Source: Chlamydiota bacterium (GTDB lineage Bacteria; Chlamydiota; Chlamydiia; Chlamydiales; Rhabdochlamydiaceae). Taken from it: a DNA stretch of 64,000 nt. Positions 51,537-61,673 of this stretch are shown here, one piece after another. The notes beneath the pieces are model-generated. The model did no database searches, was not told the DNA's origin, and saw only the letters and a program-made list of their open reading frames with translations. Every line of letters begins with the position of its first letter. Position 1 is the first letter of the stretch. Position numbers and translations under genes: made by a program. The stretch is from positions 1 through 64,000 of the forward strand of contig JABDCS010000008.1 of the NCBI GenBank assembly GCA_013288005.1, read 5' to 3'.

Positions 51537-51580
51537 AAGAGGGTGTATTAAAAGTAAATTGCAATCGAGTATATTTTAAG
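51537..51580. repeat. Partial copy of the dispersed element before xseB
   Basis: AAGAGGGTGTATTAAAAGTA then AATTGCAATCGAGTATATTTT matches the left half of the 18161 copy. It ends at the ribosome site AAGGAGG of xseB. Confidence 0.5.
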
Positions 51581-51593
51581 GAGGAAAGCTTCT

Positions 51594-51860
51594 ATGTCGG
51601 AACACTCTTTTGAACAGGCCTACGCACGACTCGAGCAAATTCTCGAAAGAATGAACTCGGGAAAAGTTCCTCTTGAAGAAGCTCTGCATTTATATGAAGA
51701 GGCGGATAAGCTAATACGATCCTGTAATGAGCGGTTAAATAATGCTGAAAAAAAAGTCGAAGTTCTTATGAAAAATCGGCAAGGTGACCTCTCTTTAGAT
51801 GAACAAGGACAACCCATGCGGCAACCCTTCATGCAACAACAGGCTAATATTCTGCGATGA
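51594..51860 (+). CDS. xseB: Exodeoxyribonuclease VII small subunit
   Basis: 88 aa. [20 protein letters not shown] and [19 protein letters not shown] are the XseB helices; AAGGAGG precedes the ATG. It binds XseA in large excess. Stop overlaps dxs start (ATGA). Confidence 0.95.
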   Translation: MSEHSFEQAYARLEQILERMNSGKVPLEEALHLYEEADKLIRSCNERLNNAEKKVEVLMKNRQGDLSLDEQGQPMRQPFMQQQANILR

Positions 51861-53764
51861 ATAGACTAAAACAGATCCTCTCGCCTCACGATCTCAAGAA
51901 ACTGCCCATTGAAGATCTTCCGGAAATCGCTCAAGAGATTCGTCAAACGATTATCGATGTACTTGCGATTAATGGAGGCCATCTAGCTTCCAATCTGGGA
52001 ATCGTCGAATTGACTTTAGCCCTCCACTATGTTTTTGATTCTCCCGATGATAAATTGATTTTTGACGTTAGCCACCAGAGCTACCCCCATAAATTACTCA
52101 CGGGTCGTCAAGATCTCTTTCCGAAAATACGTCAATATAAAGGGCTTTGTGGTTTTGCCAATCCCAAAGAATCCATTCATGACCACTTCTACGCCGGCCA
52201 TGCTGGAACCGCTCTTTCTTTAGCTTTAGGGGTGGCTAAAAACCGCGACCTTACGAAACGCGGTGATTACATTCTTCCTATTCTGGGTGATGCAAGCCTC
52301 ACCTGTGGAGTCACACTAGAAGCCCTAAACAATATCCCCAAAGATCTCCAGCGCTTTATTGTCGTTTTAAATGACAATAATATGTCGATTTCTCGCAATG
52401 TCGGGGCTATGACAAAAATCCTTAGTCGGCTTCTCAACAATCCTACAGCGAATCATGTATATCACGAAATCGAGTCCATGCTCGCCAGAATTGGGCCTAC
52501 AGTCGCTAAACAGGGACTAAAAATTAAAGAATCCATCAAAAACCTAGTCAGTACGACTGCGCCATTTTTTGAACAATTTGGCCTCTCTTACGTAGGACCG
52601 ATCGATGGACATGACATTGGGAAACTCATTTCTACCTTACAAGATTTACGCCACTTTAGTACGCAACCCACTCTTCTCCATGTATTGACGGTAAAAGGAA
52701 AAGGGATGGAAACCGCTACGCAAAATCCCATCTCCTGGCACGGGTGCAAGCCTTTTGATAAAATCACAGAAAAATTTCTTTCTACTGCAGCTCCCCAACC
52801 TACTTTTCCGCAGATATTCGGCAACCATATTTTAAAAATAGCCGAAAAAGATCCTAGCCTAGTAGCTGTTACACCTGCTATGCCAGCGGGATCCTGCTTG
52901 GAAGCCTTTATGGAGAAGTTTCCTGAAAGATGTCTCGATGTTGGCATTGCAGAAAGCCATTCTGTTACATTCTGTGGCGGTATTGCCTACGGTAAAAAAA
53001 TGAAAGTCGTCTCCTCAGTGTACGCGACTTTCTTGCAACGTGCCTTTGATAATCTATTTCAAGATGTCTGTTTACAGGAACTTCCTGTAGTTTTTGCTGT
53101 GGATAGAGCCGGTATTTCTGGCCCAGATGGCAGCACGCATCATGGAATTTATGACATCGCCTTCCTCAACGCTATGCCGAATATGGTCATTTGTCAGCCT
53201 CGTAATGGACAAATTCTTCGTGAGCTTCTGGAGAGCGCGTTTTCTTGGGGACGACCGACAGCTATTCGCTACCCCAATATGGCAACAGATGACTCTACCG
53301 AAAATTTGCAAAAACGAGAGTTAGGAACTGCAGAAATTGTTGCTGAAGGCAAAGAAATTGCTATTATCGCACTTGGATCTATGAATCAGGTCGCTATGCG
53401 CGTGCGCGAAATTTTACAAGAAAATGGACTTTCTCCCACCATTATCGATCCTATCTTTGTTAAACCCTTGGATAGCGAGCTTCTCTATCGGGTCCTTAGC
53501 GATCACAAAGTTGTTGTCACAATGGAAGAGCATTCATTACAAGGCGGCTTGGGAATGATTATCAATTCCTTCCTAATGAGTAATGGATTGAATCACTTAC
53601 AGGTGATCAATTTTGGCATTCCTGATACATATGTAGAACAAGGGAGCCACAAGGAGCTTATGCAGCAGCTAGGACTTGATGCAGAATCCATTGCTAAGCG
53701 TCTTTTGAAAGAGTTTTCCCCTAAGAATATTTACGAAGAGAATGAAGCAGGACAGCTTTCATGA
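51857..53764 (+). CDS. dxs: 1-deoxy-D-xylulose-5-phosphate synthase
   Basis: 635 aa. Thiamine diphosphate-binding [15 protein letters not shown] then [13 protein letters not shown], the substrate His in [15 protein letters not shown], transketolase-like [16 protein letters not shown] and the [18 protein letters not shown] block. It makes DXP from pyruvate and glyceraldehyde-3-phosphate, the entry to the MEP isoprenoid pathway that many bacteria use. The chain xseB-dxs-nadK is coupled by ATGA overlaps. Confidence 0.97.
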   Translation: MNRLKQILSPHDLKKLPIEDLPEIAQEIRQTIIDVLAINGGHLASNLGIVELTLALHYVFDSPDDKLIFDVSHQSYPHKLLTGRQDLFPKIRQYKGLCGFANPKESIHDHFYAGHAGTALSLALGVAKNRDLTKRGDYILPILGDASLTCGVTLEALNNIPKDLQRFIVVLNDNNMSISRNVGAMTKILSRLLNNPTANHVYHEIESMLARIGPTVAKQGLKIKESIKNLVSTTAPFFEQFGLSYVGPIDGHDIGKLISTLQDLRHFSTQPTLLHVLTVKGKGMETATQNPISWHGCKPFDKITEKFLSTAAPQPTFPQIFGNHILKIAEKDPSLVAVTPAMPAGSCLEAFMEKFPERCLDVGIAESHSVTFCGGIAYGKKMKVVSSVYATFLQRAFDNLFQDVCLQELPVVFAVDRAGISGPDGSTHHGIYDIAFLNAMPNMVICQPRNGQILRELLESAFSWGRPTAIRYPNMATDDSTENLQKRELGTAEIVAEGKEIAIIALGSMNQVAMRVREILQENGLSPTIIDPIFVKPLDSELLYRVLSDHKVVVTMEEHSLQGGLGMIINSFLMSNGLNHLQVINFGIPDTYVEQGSHKELMQQLGLDAESIAKRLLKEFSPKNIYEENEAGQLS

Positions 53765-54612
53765 TTATCGGACTTTTTCCGCATACGCAAAAAGCACAAG
53801 CTCGCACTTTGGCAATTAGTATTCGAGAGTTTTTACAAGGCCAAAACATTACTGTTGTTGCTGAGGATGAGGAAGCGAAAGCAATTGGAGCAAAGCCCAT
53901 ATCGGATGTGTCACTCGCTGATATTGAATTTATGATCTCTTTAGGTGGCGATGGCTCTATACTCCAACTTGTACATAAATATCGCGATTGTAAGGCCGCA
54001 ATCTTAGGCATCAACCTGGGACATCTTGGTTTTATGGCCGATGTTCCTGTACCGGACATCTATCCCAGTCTGCAAGATCTCATCAATGGAGCCTACACCA
54101 TTGAAGAACGGTTAACGTTAGAAGGTGTCAATCAACAGGGTCAAAAATCTTTCGCAGTTAATGAATTCGTTATCCACCGCAATCAAAATCCCAGCTTGAT
54201 CGAAATTGCCATTCACATCAATGGACTCTACGTAAATACATTCACGGCGGATGGCTTAATTATCTCAACACCCAATGGTTCAACAGCTTATTCGCTGGCA
54301 GCTGGCGGTCCTATTATCAGCCCCAATTTAGAAGCTCTTGTGCTTACGCCTATTTGCCCGCACACAATTTCTAATCGTCCTCTTGTTTTAACAGCGACTC
54401 AAGAAATACAAATCCAATATTTAAGCCAATATGGACCGGTTGAAATACGAGCCGATGGACTAGATAGTTGCGAATTGAAAACAGGCGAGATCTATCATAT
54501 TAAGCGTCATCCCCAAAATTTCCGCCTTGTCAATCTTTATCGCCGCGATTATTTCTCGACTCTCCGCACTAAGTTAGGATGGTCAGGTAAGATCTCTGCG
54601 ATAAGAAATTAG
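53761..54612 (+). CDS. nadK: NAD kinase
   Basis: 283 aa. The family's GGDGSILQ (about residues 62-69), [18 protein letters not shown] and the C-terminal [18 protein letters not shown] are intact. It phosphorylates NAD to NADP with ATP. It follows dxs by ATGA overlap; murJ begins 36 bases on. Confidence 0.96.
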   Translation: MIIGLFPHTQKAQARTLAISIREFLQGQNITVVAEDEEAKAIGAKPISDVSLADIEFMISLGGDGSILQLVHKYRDCKAAILGINLGHLGFMADVPVPDIYPSLQDLINGAYTIEERLTLEGVNQQGQKSFAVNEFVIHRNQNPSLIEIAIHINGLYVNTFTADGLIISTPNGSTAYSLAAGGPIISPNLEALVLTPICPHTISNRPLVLTATQEIQIQYLSQYGPVEIRADGLDSCELKTGEIYHIKRHPQNFRLVNLYRRDYFSTLRTKLGWSGKISAIRN

Positions 54613-54648
54613 CATTCCCCCGCATTTACTTTTATCTAAAGGGTGAAG

Positions 54649-56214
54649 ATGACAGCAAAAACTGTAGGCAAATCTGCGCTTCATTTTGCAGTCGGGACTT
54701 TCTTTAGCCGTATCTCAGGCTTGGTGCGAGAAATCTCTATGGCCTATACGTTAGGAACTAGCGCGGCGGCAGCGGCCTTTCTCGTTGCCTTTCGCTTCGC
54801 TTATCTCTTACGTCGTATTTTGGGTGAAGGTGCACTTGTCAATGGCTTTATTCCGCATTACGAAGCTCTTCGTCATGAGTCTACAGAAAAAGCAGCTTTC
54901 TTTTTTCGTGACTTATTCGTCACCTTAGCAAGCACCCTTCTCGTCCTTATAGGTCTTGGAGAATTTTTTTTAGCTTTAGCTCTCCGATTTCATGTTTTTT
55001 CTTCTGCAAGCAACGAAATCATTCGCCTTATTATGCTGATGTTGCCAGGGCTTTTTTTTATCTGTTTTTTTGCCTTGCAAAGCGGCTTTTTGCAATGCCA
55101 TGGACAATTTCTTCTAACGGGTATTGCTCCTGCAGCCTTTAATATCGCCTGGATCGGAACTCTTATATGGCACCGCCACGCCCCCACCTCCGTTATTACC
55201 ACCTATCTCGCCTTGACTTTGGGTGTAGCCTTCTTGATCCAATGGCTCTTATTGCTTCCTCATACCCTACAAGCTTTAAGAGGTTCGCTATTTTTAAAAC
55301 AATGGATAAAAGCTAAGCTCTTTTCGAATGAAATCCAGATTATGTTGAAAGCGATCAGTCTTAGCATTTTGGCTGTTAGTGCTACGCAAATTAATAGCTT
55401 CATCGATATGCTATTTGCACGGTATACAGATCTCGAAGGTCCTGCTTATTTATCCTATGCCATTCGTCTTCAGCAATTCCCTCTTTCACTCTTTGGTATT
55501 GCTATAGCTTCTGCTGTATTTCCTTCCTTAGCGCGTGCGATACAAGGAGGTGAGGAAGAAAAGGGACGCGAGCTTTTGCGTTTTGGAATATTGCGGTCCA
55601 CTTCTCTCATGTTACCTTCTACCTTAGGCATTTTTGCTTTAGGAACAGCCTCGATAAATCTTCTCTTTGGCCGTGGGAGTTTTACTAGTCATTCCACATT
55701 GGAAACAAGCTTCTGCCTATCGGCCTATGGACTGGGTTTACTCCCTGCTACCTATGCGCTTCTATTTAGCCAAGCCTTCTTTGTGAGAAGAGATTTTTTA
55801 ACGCCGACGGTTGTTTCCTTAGCCTCGATGGTTTTTAGCACAGCCTGTAATGCCTGCCTTATTCTTCTTTTTCATGCCGGCACGCTTAGCATCGCCGTTA
55901 CAACAAGCTTAGCTGCTGCATTTCAAGCAGTCGTCTTAATGATTTTGTATCGAAGACGTTACGGAGACATTGGCTTTTGGAACCGGCAACGCACACAGGT
56001 TTTCAAACTCTTTGTTGCTTCTCTAATCCCGGCGGTTGCCGCCTTCTGGTTAACTCCGAATTCATATCATCGCGATTTACTCTCTCAACTACGCGATTTC
56101 CTATTCCCTGCAGCTGCTTTTATCCTTTTATTTATCTCTTTATGTTGGCTTTTACAGATTGAAGATATCCTAACCCTCTTTTACAAAAAAAAGAAAGCTA
56201 TGAGCGAAGGATAG
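54649..56214 (+). CDS. murJ: Lipid II flippase MurJ (MviN family)
   Basis: 521 aa with about fourteen membrane helices. The opening GTFFSRISGLVREISMAYTLG and GEGALVNGFIPHYE are family signatures (RxxGxxRE, GE(G)Axxxx-FxP). It moves lipid II across the inner membrane for peptidoglycan synthesis. I use ATG 54649 (AAGGGTGA upstream) rather than the GTG two codons earlier. The presence of MurJ together with an L,D-transpeptidase supports peptidoglycan in this organism. Confidence 0.94.
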   Translation: MTAKTVGKSALHFAVGTFFSRISGLVREISMAYTLGTSAAAAAFLVAFRFAYLLRRILGEGALVNGFIPHYEALRHESTEKAAFFFRDLFVTLASTLLVLIGLGEFFLALALRFHVFSSASNEIIRLIMLMLPGLFFICFFALQSGFLQCHGQFLLTGIAPAAFNIAWIGTLIWHRHAPTSVITTYLALTLGVAFLIQWLLLLPHTLQALRGSLFLKQWIKAKLFSNEIQIMLKAISLSILAVSATQINSFIDMLFARYTDLEGPAYLSYAIRLQQFPLSLFGIAIASAVFPSLARAIQGGEEEKGRELLRFGILRSTSLMLPSTLGIFALGTASINLLFGRGSFTSHSTLETSFCLSAYGLGLLPATYALLFSQAFFVRRDFLTPTVVSLASMVFSTACNACLILLFHAGTLSIAVTTSLAAAFQAVVLMILYRRRYGDIGFWNRQRTQVFKLFVASLIPAVAAFWLTPNSYHRDLLSQLRDFLFPAAAFILLFISLCWLLQIEDILTLFYKKKKAMSEG

Positions 56215-56227
56215 ACTATCTAGACGA

Positions 56228-57358
56228 TCAGATCTGCACATCCTCATCCACTGTTGCAACGGAATATTTTTTTACAGAGTCTGCTATTTTTGAAATAGCA
56301 TTCAGAGCATCTTCGCGACCTTTTTCAGGGGCCAGTTTAGTTAACGACTGAAGAAGAAATTCTGCTTTTACTGTTTGTTGTTCGGCTAAGAGATGATCTG
56401 TAAGAAATTCCAAAGCCTTATTTTTATGAGCAAGAATATCCTCATAAAAAGAGATATCCGTCGGCGTCTGCATCGCTTCTTTGGGTGGATAAACCTTACA
56501 ATAGGCTAATGCACATTCTTTTAAGGTATTCTCTGTGAATTGAAGCCGTTCGGGGCTATCTATGACTAGGGCTTGCGCGCTATTTTGCAAAAGCCATTTT
56601 ACTGTACCCTCTGCCCCTAGAGCCATTGCATCATGTAAGAGCTGCATGTTCGTTCTTTTAAGAAAGGCCTCCTCAGAATCCAATGACTTATGGCTTACAC
56701 GCTCCATTTCCCTTCGACCACGAGCAAATGCATTTTCTTTTTTGATCGTTTCCTCTTCCTCACGGTCATCGAATCTGTAACTGCGATCTTTGCCTACTTT
56801 ATACTTGAAACCAGGACTTAAGCTGTGGTTGACATGAATCAATTCATGGAGAAGCTGCGTATGAAATGAAGTGCTTTTTAAATACCACGTTTTAGAGCTG
56901 TCCTGCATACGATGAATATTTTTGCTATCAAGTACTATCTCTATAATGTGACCCATCCTCTCTTCGAAACGTAATTGATACATACGAGATTGAGAACGTG
57001 CTGCACTAGTGAATTTAGGAATTATAGCAATAAAATGGCCCGCTTCTTGAACTCGATTGGCTAATTTATGGATAAATGCTCTTTCAGCGTCTACAGATGC
57101 TATATCGAGCAAAAGTGGGTATATATGCTTCGTGAAAAGTGGAATCCCATTTTTCTCCAACACGCTTTTGGGGAAATTAATAATTTTTTCGTTTAGGAGC
57201 CAATCCACAAATTCAGATGCGGAAAACCGTTCGACGTTTTGATTCCATATCCTGGACAATTGTTCTTCATTCAGTCCATCCTCACCGATGTATTCGCTAA
57301 CAATCGTAATTGGAGAAACGCTACGACTACCATTGCATAGGGAAAGTGTTGCTGCCAT
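56228..57358 (-). CDS. Zincin-like protein 1 of 3 (HELIH motif, NleD/M91-like)
   Basis: 376 aa. HELIH motif at residues 171-175 counted from Met 57358, then RFDDREEEETIKKENAFARGRREMERVSH, which echoes the M91 arrangement (EE near T-I, EN, R-E, R-x-H). Residues upstream are helical and similar to both neighbours (FVDWLLNEKIINFP, FTKHIYPLLLDIAS). The C-terminal helical part with EDILAHKNKALEFL is shared as well. NleD is a type III effector protease cutting host MAP kinases; resemblance at the motif level only. I start at 57358 by alignment with the paralogues (MAAT). Confidence 0.7.
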   Translation of the reverse strand: MAATLSLCNGSRSVSPITIVSEYIGEDGLNEEQLSRIWNQNVERFSASEFVDWLLNEKIINFPKSVLEKNGIPLFTKHIYPLLLDIASVDAERAFIHKLANRVQEAGHFIAIIPKFTSAARSQSRMYQLRFEERMGHIIEIVLDSKNIHRMQDSSKTWYLKSTSFHTQLLHELIHVNHSLSPGFKYKVGKDRSYRFDDREEEETIKKENAFARGRREMERVSHKSLDSEEAFLKRTNMQLLHDAMALGAEGTVKWLLQNSAQALVIDSPERLQFTENTLKECALAYCKVYPPKEAMQTPTDISFYEDILAHKNKALEFLTDHLLAEQQTVKAEFLLQSLTKLAPEKGREDALNAISKIADSVKKYSVATVDEDVQI

Positions 57359-57399
57359 AAATATTCTCAATTAAAATGAATCCATTCTCAGAAACTATT

Positions 57400-58635
57400 T
57401 TAAAATAACTTTACTGCGAACAAACTCAAAATTTTTTCATTATCCTCTTCTAAATAGGCTATCTTATTAGCGATCACAAGTTGCATGTAATGCTTAAGAA
57501 ATGGAAGCACCTCTTGGGCTCCCCCCGACTCCTTAATAGCAGCACCTAAAACAAGGGCTGCGTTATCAAATCTTTCTCTATTGAGCAAGTAATGAATGAG
57601 CCTCAAAAGAGTGTCTTTTTTTTGTTTTATAATTTTTTCGTAGTATTCTAAATCAATGCGCGTTTTCATTCTCTTCTTAGCAGGAATTACATGACAAAAT
57701 GTTTTCCCAAATACTTCAAGAAAAATAGGAAGTCGAGGATCGGAGAGGCCTGGAACACACTGAGGATCCTCTAAAAGTTCATCTAAGGTTCCATTGAGCC
57801 CATATAAGACTGTATTGAATAATTGGTCGGTAGATTGTCTACTGAAAAAGCCTTCAGAATTTATAGACAAATGGCTCACACGCTCTTTCTCTTTTCGAAG
57901 GGGAGCCAATTTGTTCTCCACCGAAATAGCGTGTTCTTCTAATAAATCTGTGTAGCGGTAAGTTTGAGAAATTTCCGATTCCTTAGCTACCCGCCTCTGA
58001 AATTGCGGATCAAGAAACTGCTGAACATGAACGAGTTCATGTAAGAGAATCCTTCTTAAGGGGAGAATTTCTGCATACCATAACCTCTTCTCAGTATCTT
58101 CCATGATGGTTACTATTTTTTCGTCCATAACAAGGATGACACCATACGAGTCAATTTTAGATCGTATTAAAGCGATTTTTTCTGGGGAGAGGACTCGATT
58201 ATTATATAAATCAGCTAGAGGAACTCCTTGAATGCCTTGAAATGCACAACTACTCCACTTGGTTTTTCCAGAAAATTGAGGGGTAAAAGTAAGAAAATGT
58301 CCTACCTCACGTACACGATTCACTAAATTTAGGAGAAAGTCTCTTTCATCAGGCATTGAGGCCATATCTTCGAGTAAAGGGCGTATATACCTAGTGAATT
58401 CAGCTACCGTTCTTGCCAACGAATAGCTGTAACCAGAAAAGGACCTACGGCAAAAATCGATAATCTTTTCATTCAAAAGCCAATCCACAAATTCCGAGTT
58501 TGAAAGGCGCCTCGCATTTAGGTTCCATATTTTGGATAGTTGAATGGCATTAGGTCCATCTCCCTTACAATATTCGGCAATAATCTGAACGGGAGTAGTT
58601 CGCGTAAGCGTAGACTTGGATATTGTAGCTGCCAT
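57400..58635 (-). CDS. Zincin-like protein 2 of 3 (HELVH motif)
   Basis: 411 aa, paralogous to both neighbours. HELVH at residues 199-203, then YTDLLEEHAISVENKLAPLR and KERVSHLSINSEG. The N-terminal MAAT and LNEKIIDF are shared with copy 1. An insertion between 120 and 165 (relative to copy 1) matches copy 3. No signal peptide or membrane helix. The HExxH plus a downstream Glu is the minimal zinc peptidase set; activity unproven. Runs of identity suggest duplication followed by divergence. Confidence 0.7.
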   Translation of the reverse strand: MAATISKSTLTRTTPVQIIAEYCKGDGPNAIQLSKIWNLNARRLSNSEFVDWLLNEKIIDFCRRSFSGYSYSLARTVAEFTRYIRPLLEDMASMPDERDFLLNLVNRVREVGHFLTFTPQFSGKTKWSSCAFQGIQGVPLADLYNNRVLSPEKIALIRSKIDSYGVILVMDEKIVTIMEDTEKRLWYAEILPLRRILLHELVHVQQFLDPQFQRRVAKESEISQTYRYTDLLEEHAISVENKLAPLRKEKERVSHLSINSEGFFSRQSTDQLFNTVLYGLNGTLDELLEDPQCVPGLSDPRLPIFLEVFGKTFCHVIPAKKRMKTRIDLEYYEKIIKQKKDTLLRLIHYLLNRERFDNAALVLGAAIKESGGAQEVLPFLKHYMQLVIANKIAYLEEDNEKILSLFAVKLF

Positions 58636-58709
58636 ATATTTCCGGGTTGCAGAACAAGTAGATGGCGCTAGTTATATCGCGTTGCATGGCTTTTTTTTTA
58701 TAATTTTTT

Positions 58710-59954
58710 TTAACTATCGAACGGGCCCTCAATTACGGGGTTCTCGTCTAGTTCCGCTAATTTATAATCGGTTACGATCTTGAAATTCCTCTCGAGAAAA
58801 CTACGAATACCCTCATCCAACAAACTATGCTCACAATGGAGAGAAGCTAATAAAATACGCCTGGCAGCATCAAATCTTTTTTTGCCCATCAAATAATGGA
58901 TCAGTAATAAAAGGGCTTTATTTTTGTGGGTAATGATTTCCTCAAAAAAAGCTAAATCTACAGAAGACTTGATCGTTGCTTTTTCAAAAGATATCTCACA
59001 ATAAGCTTGGCCGCACTGCTCAAGAATCTCATTAAGATAAGGGTCTGAAACAGAAGGAAAACAATCGTTATTTTTTAGAAGTTTTCTTACTGAACCATCA
59101 AGCCCATATTGGAGAGCATCTAATAACTTCTCTACAAGATTCCTTGTTTTATAAAAGGATTGAGAACAAATACTTCTATGGCCAACCCGAGACATTTCGC
59201 CCCTAAGACTCGCAAATGCATTTTCTTTAAAAATTGTTTCCGTTTCCGATAAATTTGTGAATCTATAATTTTTCGAGTCTTCTGTTTCTTTTGCTACTCT
59301 CTCTTGAAATACCGCATCCATATACAAATCAATATGAATCAGTTCGTGTTGAAGGTGTCTGTATAAAGAAGTAGTGCCTATATGCCATTCGCCTGTTCGT
59401 TTATCTTCCAAGATTTCTAGATGTTTATCGTCAACCACTAGCAAAACACCAAAAGAGTCGATCTTGGATTTAACGAATGCGACCTCTTCTGATGTAGGCG
59501 CATCTGGTACTGCATAATATTCTGAGCGAGGAAGCCCTCGATAGGCTTCAAATGCACCTGTTTTCCAATCTGATGTAGCAGAGTGAAGAGGAATTATAGA
59601 GATAAAGCGCTTGGCTTGCTGTATGCGATCCATCAAATTAACAAGAAATTCTCTATCTGCAGGGTCTTTCTTACCAGAAGTTGAGGCTATATCGCGCAAT
59701 AAAGGACGAATATGCTCAGTGAATAACTGAACGGTTTTGGGTAAAGAGAATTTTTGATTCGAAAAGGATACAAGGGGGAAATCAATGACTTTTTCATTTA
59801 AAAGTCGGTCTATAAGTCGATCAGCAGATTCATACCTCCGGGTTTCCTCCCAGCCTTTAGCCACATAGTGAGGAAAATCTGCCACCCCTTCATCCCCATA
59901 TTCTGCGATCAGAGAGGGAATAGAAATGCGTGAAACTGGATTAAACGTCGCCAC
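58710..59954 (-). CDS. Zincin-like protein 3 of 3 (HELIH motif)
   Basis: 414 aa. HELIH at residues 203-207, then FTNLSETETIFKENAFASLR and MSRVGHRSICSQ. LNEKVIDFP and RPLLRDIAS are shared with the other copies. The C-terminus ends in an acidic stretch (LDENPVIEGPFDS). The three genes run in the same direction (this one first), 74 and 41 bases apart, and probably form one transcript unit or an island; no promoter is obvious. No known domain beyond the zincin motif is visible. Confidence 0.7.
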   Translation of the reverse strand: MATFNPVSRISIPSLIAEYGDEGVADFPHYVAKGWEETRRYESADRLIDRLLNEKVIDFPLVSFSNQKFSLPKTVQLFTEHIRPLLRDIASTSGKKDPADREFLVNLMDRIQQAKRFISIIPLHSATSDWKTGAFEAYRGLPRSEYYAVPDAPTSEEVAFVKSKIDSFGVLLVVDDKHLEILEDKRTGEWHIGTTSLYRHLQHELIHIDLYMDAVFQERVAKETEDSKNYRFTNLSETETIFKENAFASLRGEMSRVGHRSICSQSFYKTRNLVEKLLDALQYGLDGSVRKLLKNNDCFPSVSDPYLNEILEQCGQAYCEISFEKATIKSSVDLAFFEEIITHKNKALLLLIHYLMGKKRFDAARRILLASLHCEHSLLDEGIRSFLERNFKIVTDYKLAELDENPVIEGPFDS

Positions 59955-60303
59955 AACTATAAAATTAATTATAAATTAAACTTCCTATTACATTCAATAT
60001 ATCACAATTAAATATAAAAGAAGTTTACAATATTTATTTGAGAGAAAATGTTCATAGCATTACAAATATTGTAGCAGTAATTATTTTTATATTATTATTG
60101 GAAATTCTTTTGAAGAAATTTCATTAATATTAATTTAAAAAATTTATTTTATTATTATTACGAATTTTGGCCGTATTACTAGTGATTAAAAATTTTTTAC
60201 TAATCCTTTTAGGTATTTTAAGGGAAATCTACTCGTTATTTAGACTTAAGCAAGCTATTTTTTCAGCTTCTACTGTTTCATAAAGCACATTAATGACTGC
60301 TCC

Positions 60304-60345
60304 CTCGCCAAAAGGCGAAGGCTTCTAGGGATAATCCCAGGCCAT
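60304..60345. other. GC-rich double hairpin in an AT-rich spacer
   Basis: The 507-bp space 59955-60461 holds no gene that I can support and is very AT-rich, apart from this island. CCTCGCC-AAAA-GGCGAAGG (60303-60321) and GGG-ATAAT-CCC (60328-60338) are adjacent hairpins inside a GGC...GCC frame, and A-runs follow. It could be a transcript end, a small RNA or the remnant of an element. Confidence 0.35.
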
Positions 60346-60461
60346 CCAATCCGAAAAAAAAACTAATTTTGATACAAATATTGATATCAATATTTTTTAA
60401 AAGTTCTGTTTTTATTAGTTTTTGTTATTATTTATAAATAATCAAAGATAAGAGAGAAAAA

Positions 60462-60728
60462 ATGTTGAAAATTCTTTCCGCTTTTATGATCCATTCAATG
60501 ATCGTGACTTCCCAGCCTCACTCTGCATGTGAAGTTTGTTCGCCCCCTCCGCGGGTTTTAATAGTAAAAGAAGGGGGTCATTCCCGTTCTTATGTCCATT
60601 CCCATGTTACTTACTACGAAAATGCACCTTCACATTCTCATCTAAGAAAGAAAAAACGAAGAATTCGTCATTATCGACATTCTCATTTACCATCATCTCG
60701 TGTTGTCGTTTATCTATCGACGAGGTAA
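60462..60728 (+). CDS. Small His/Arg-rich hypothetical protein, possibly exported
   Basis: 88 aa. GAGAG precedes the ATG. A hydrophobic lead (MLKILSAFMIHSMIVTS) could be a signal sequence; the rest is rich in His, Ser and basic residues (SYVHSHVTYY, HSHLRKKKRRIRHYRHSH). A Cys pair in ACEVCSPPP follows the lead. Metal or nucleic-acid binding is conceivable by composition only. No family is recognised. Confidence 0.5.
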   Translation: MLKILSAFMIHSMIVTSQPHSACEVCSPPPRVLIVKEGGHSRSYVHSHVTYYENAPSHSHLRKKKRRIRHYRHSHLPSSRVVVYLSTR

Positions 60729-60791
60729 ATCTTTTTGGGCCACAGATTGCGCTCTAATCCACACTCCATCAGGACGTTTATGAGAACAGAC

Positions 60792-61673
60792 TCATAGAAG
60801 TTGGATCTTCAATAAGCATTCTTCTAATACAACAGAGAGCCTCATATTGGAAGCAAGTCGCGCTTGGGCTTTATCTAGCAAGGCATAGACTTTAGGAAAG
60901 GAGAGAGGTTTCGAGGTTTGCGCCTGACGTTGAAGAACCTCCATGTGCGCTTGATAGAAAATATGGGCAGGATCGCCACCTGACTGTAGAAGGCAAAGAT
61001 CCCGCATCCAATACATAAGAGTAGACAGAAAGGCTTGGCCTTTACCCTCTAAAGGAGCAGATTCATCTTTTTCTATTTCCTTTAAGCTCTCCTCGAGTCG
61101 CTGAAAAAGTGGGAACCATGGACTTTTTTCCTCACCGAATAAACTTGAGCTAAGTATTTCCAAAAGAGGGTCAGTTTTGGGGTCATGATCTTGGAGGAGA
61201 GAGGCCTTTTGGCGAAAAGCCATTACACAACAACGCGAGAGAATGGTGGGCAAAATCGCACTTATATCGCTAACTAAAAGGATAATCCAAGTTGCAGAAG
61301 GAGGTTCTTCTAAAGTTTTAAGAAGAGCATTACTGCTGGTAGCCAGCATTTTCTCTGCATGGTGGATAATAAAAACTTTCGCTTTGGCTGTAAAAGGAGG
61401 CAGCATCGTCTCTGCGATGAACTCGCGGATCGAAGTAATGCTATGCAGGCCATTTTTGTCAGGAATTAACTGATGAAGATCAGGATGTGACTCCCCTGCA
61501 TTTTTAGACCCGGAAGCACCTAAAAGATGAAAGGCTAATTCCTCAGCAAACTGATATTTGGGTGTGCTAAGGGGGCCATGAAAAAGTAATACGGGGGGCA
61601 GAGTATGGGCTTCCATCATCCGCCTCAGCTGATCTTTAATTGAATCGTTACCGATGAGCTGCGAGAAGAGCAT
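60792..61673 (-). CDS. holB: DNA polymerase III delta-prime-like subunit (clamp loader)
   Basis: 293 aa. The AAA+-type order is seen (LLFHGPLSTPKYQFAEELA in the P-loop place, without the GKT residues, as is normal for delta-prime; VFIIHHAEKMLATSSNALLKTLEEPP; LPTILSRC). It belongs to the clamp loader that loads the sliding clamp. I start at 61673 (MLFSQLIGND), overlapping the tmk 3' end by 26 bases; an earlier start at 61724 is not needed. Gene order gyrA-tmk-holB is common in Chlamydiae. Confidence 0.9.
   Translation of the reverse strand: MLFSQLIGNDSIKDQLRRMMEAHTLPPVLLFHGPLSTPKYQFAEELAFHLLGASGSKNAGESHPDLHQLIPDKNGLHSITSIREFIAETMLPPFTAKAKVFIIHHAEKMLATSSNALLKTLEEPPSATWIILLVSDISAILPTILSRCCVMAFRQKASLLQDHDPKTDPLLEILSSSLFGEEKSPWFPLFQRLEESLKEIEKDESAPLEGKGQAFLSTLMYWMRDLCLLQSGGDPAHIFYQAHMEVLQRQAQTSKPLSFPKVYALLDKAQARLASNMRLSVVLEECLLKIQLL

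Noticed and set aside
60792-61673. Degenerate P-loop taken as a broken clamp-loader gene
   Set aside because: Delta-prime subunits normally lack a functional Walker A, so this is the expected state.
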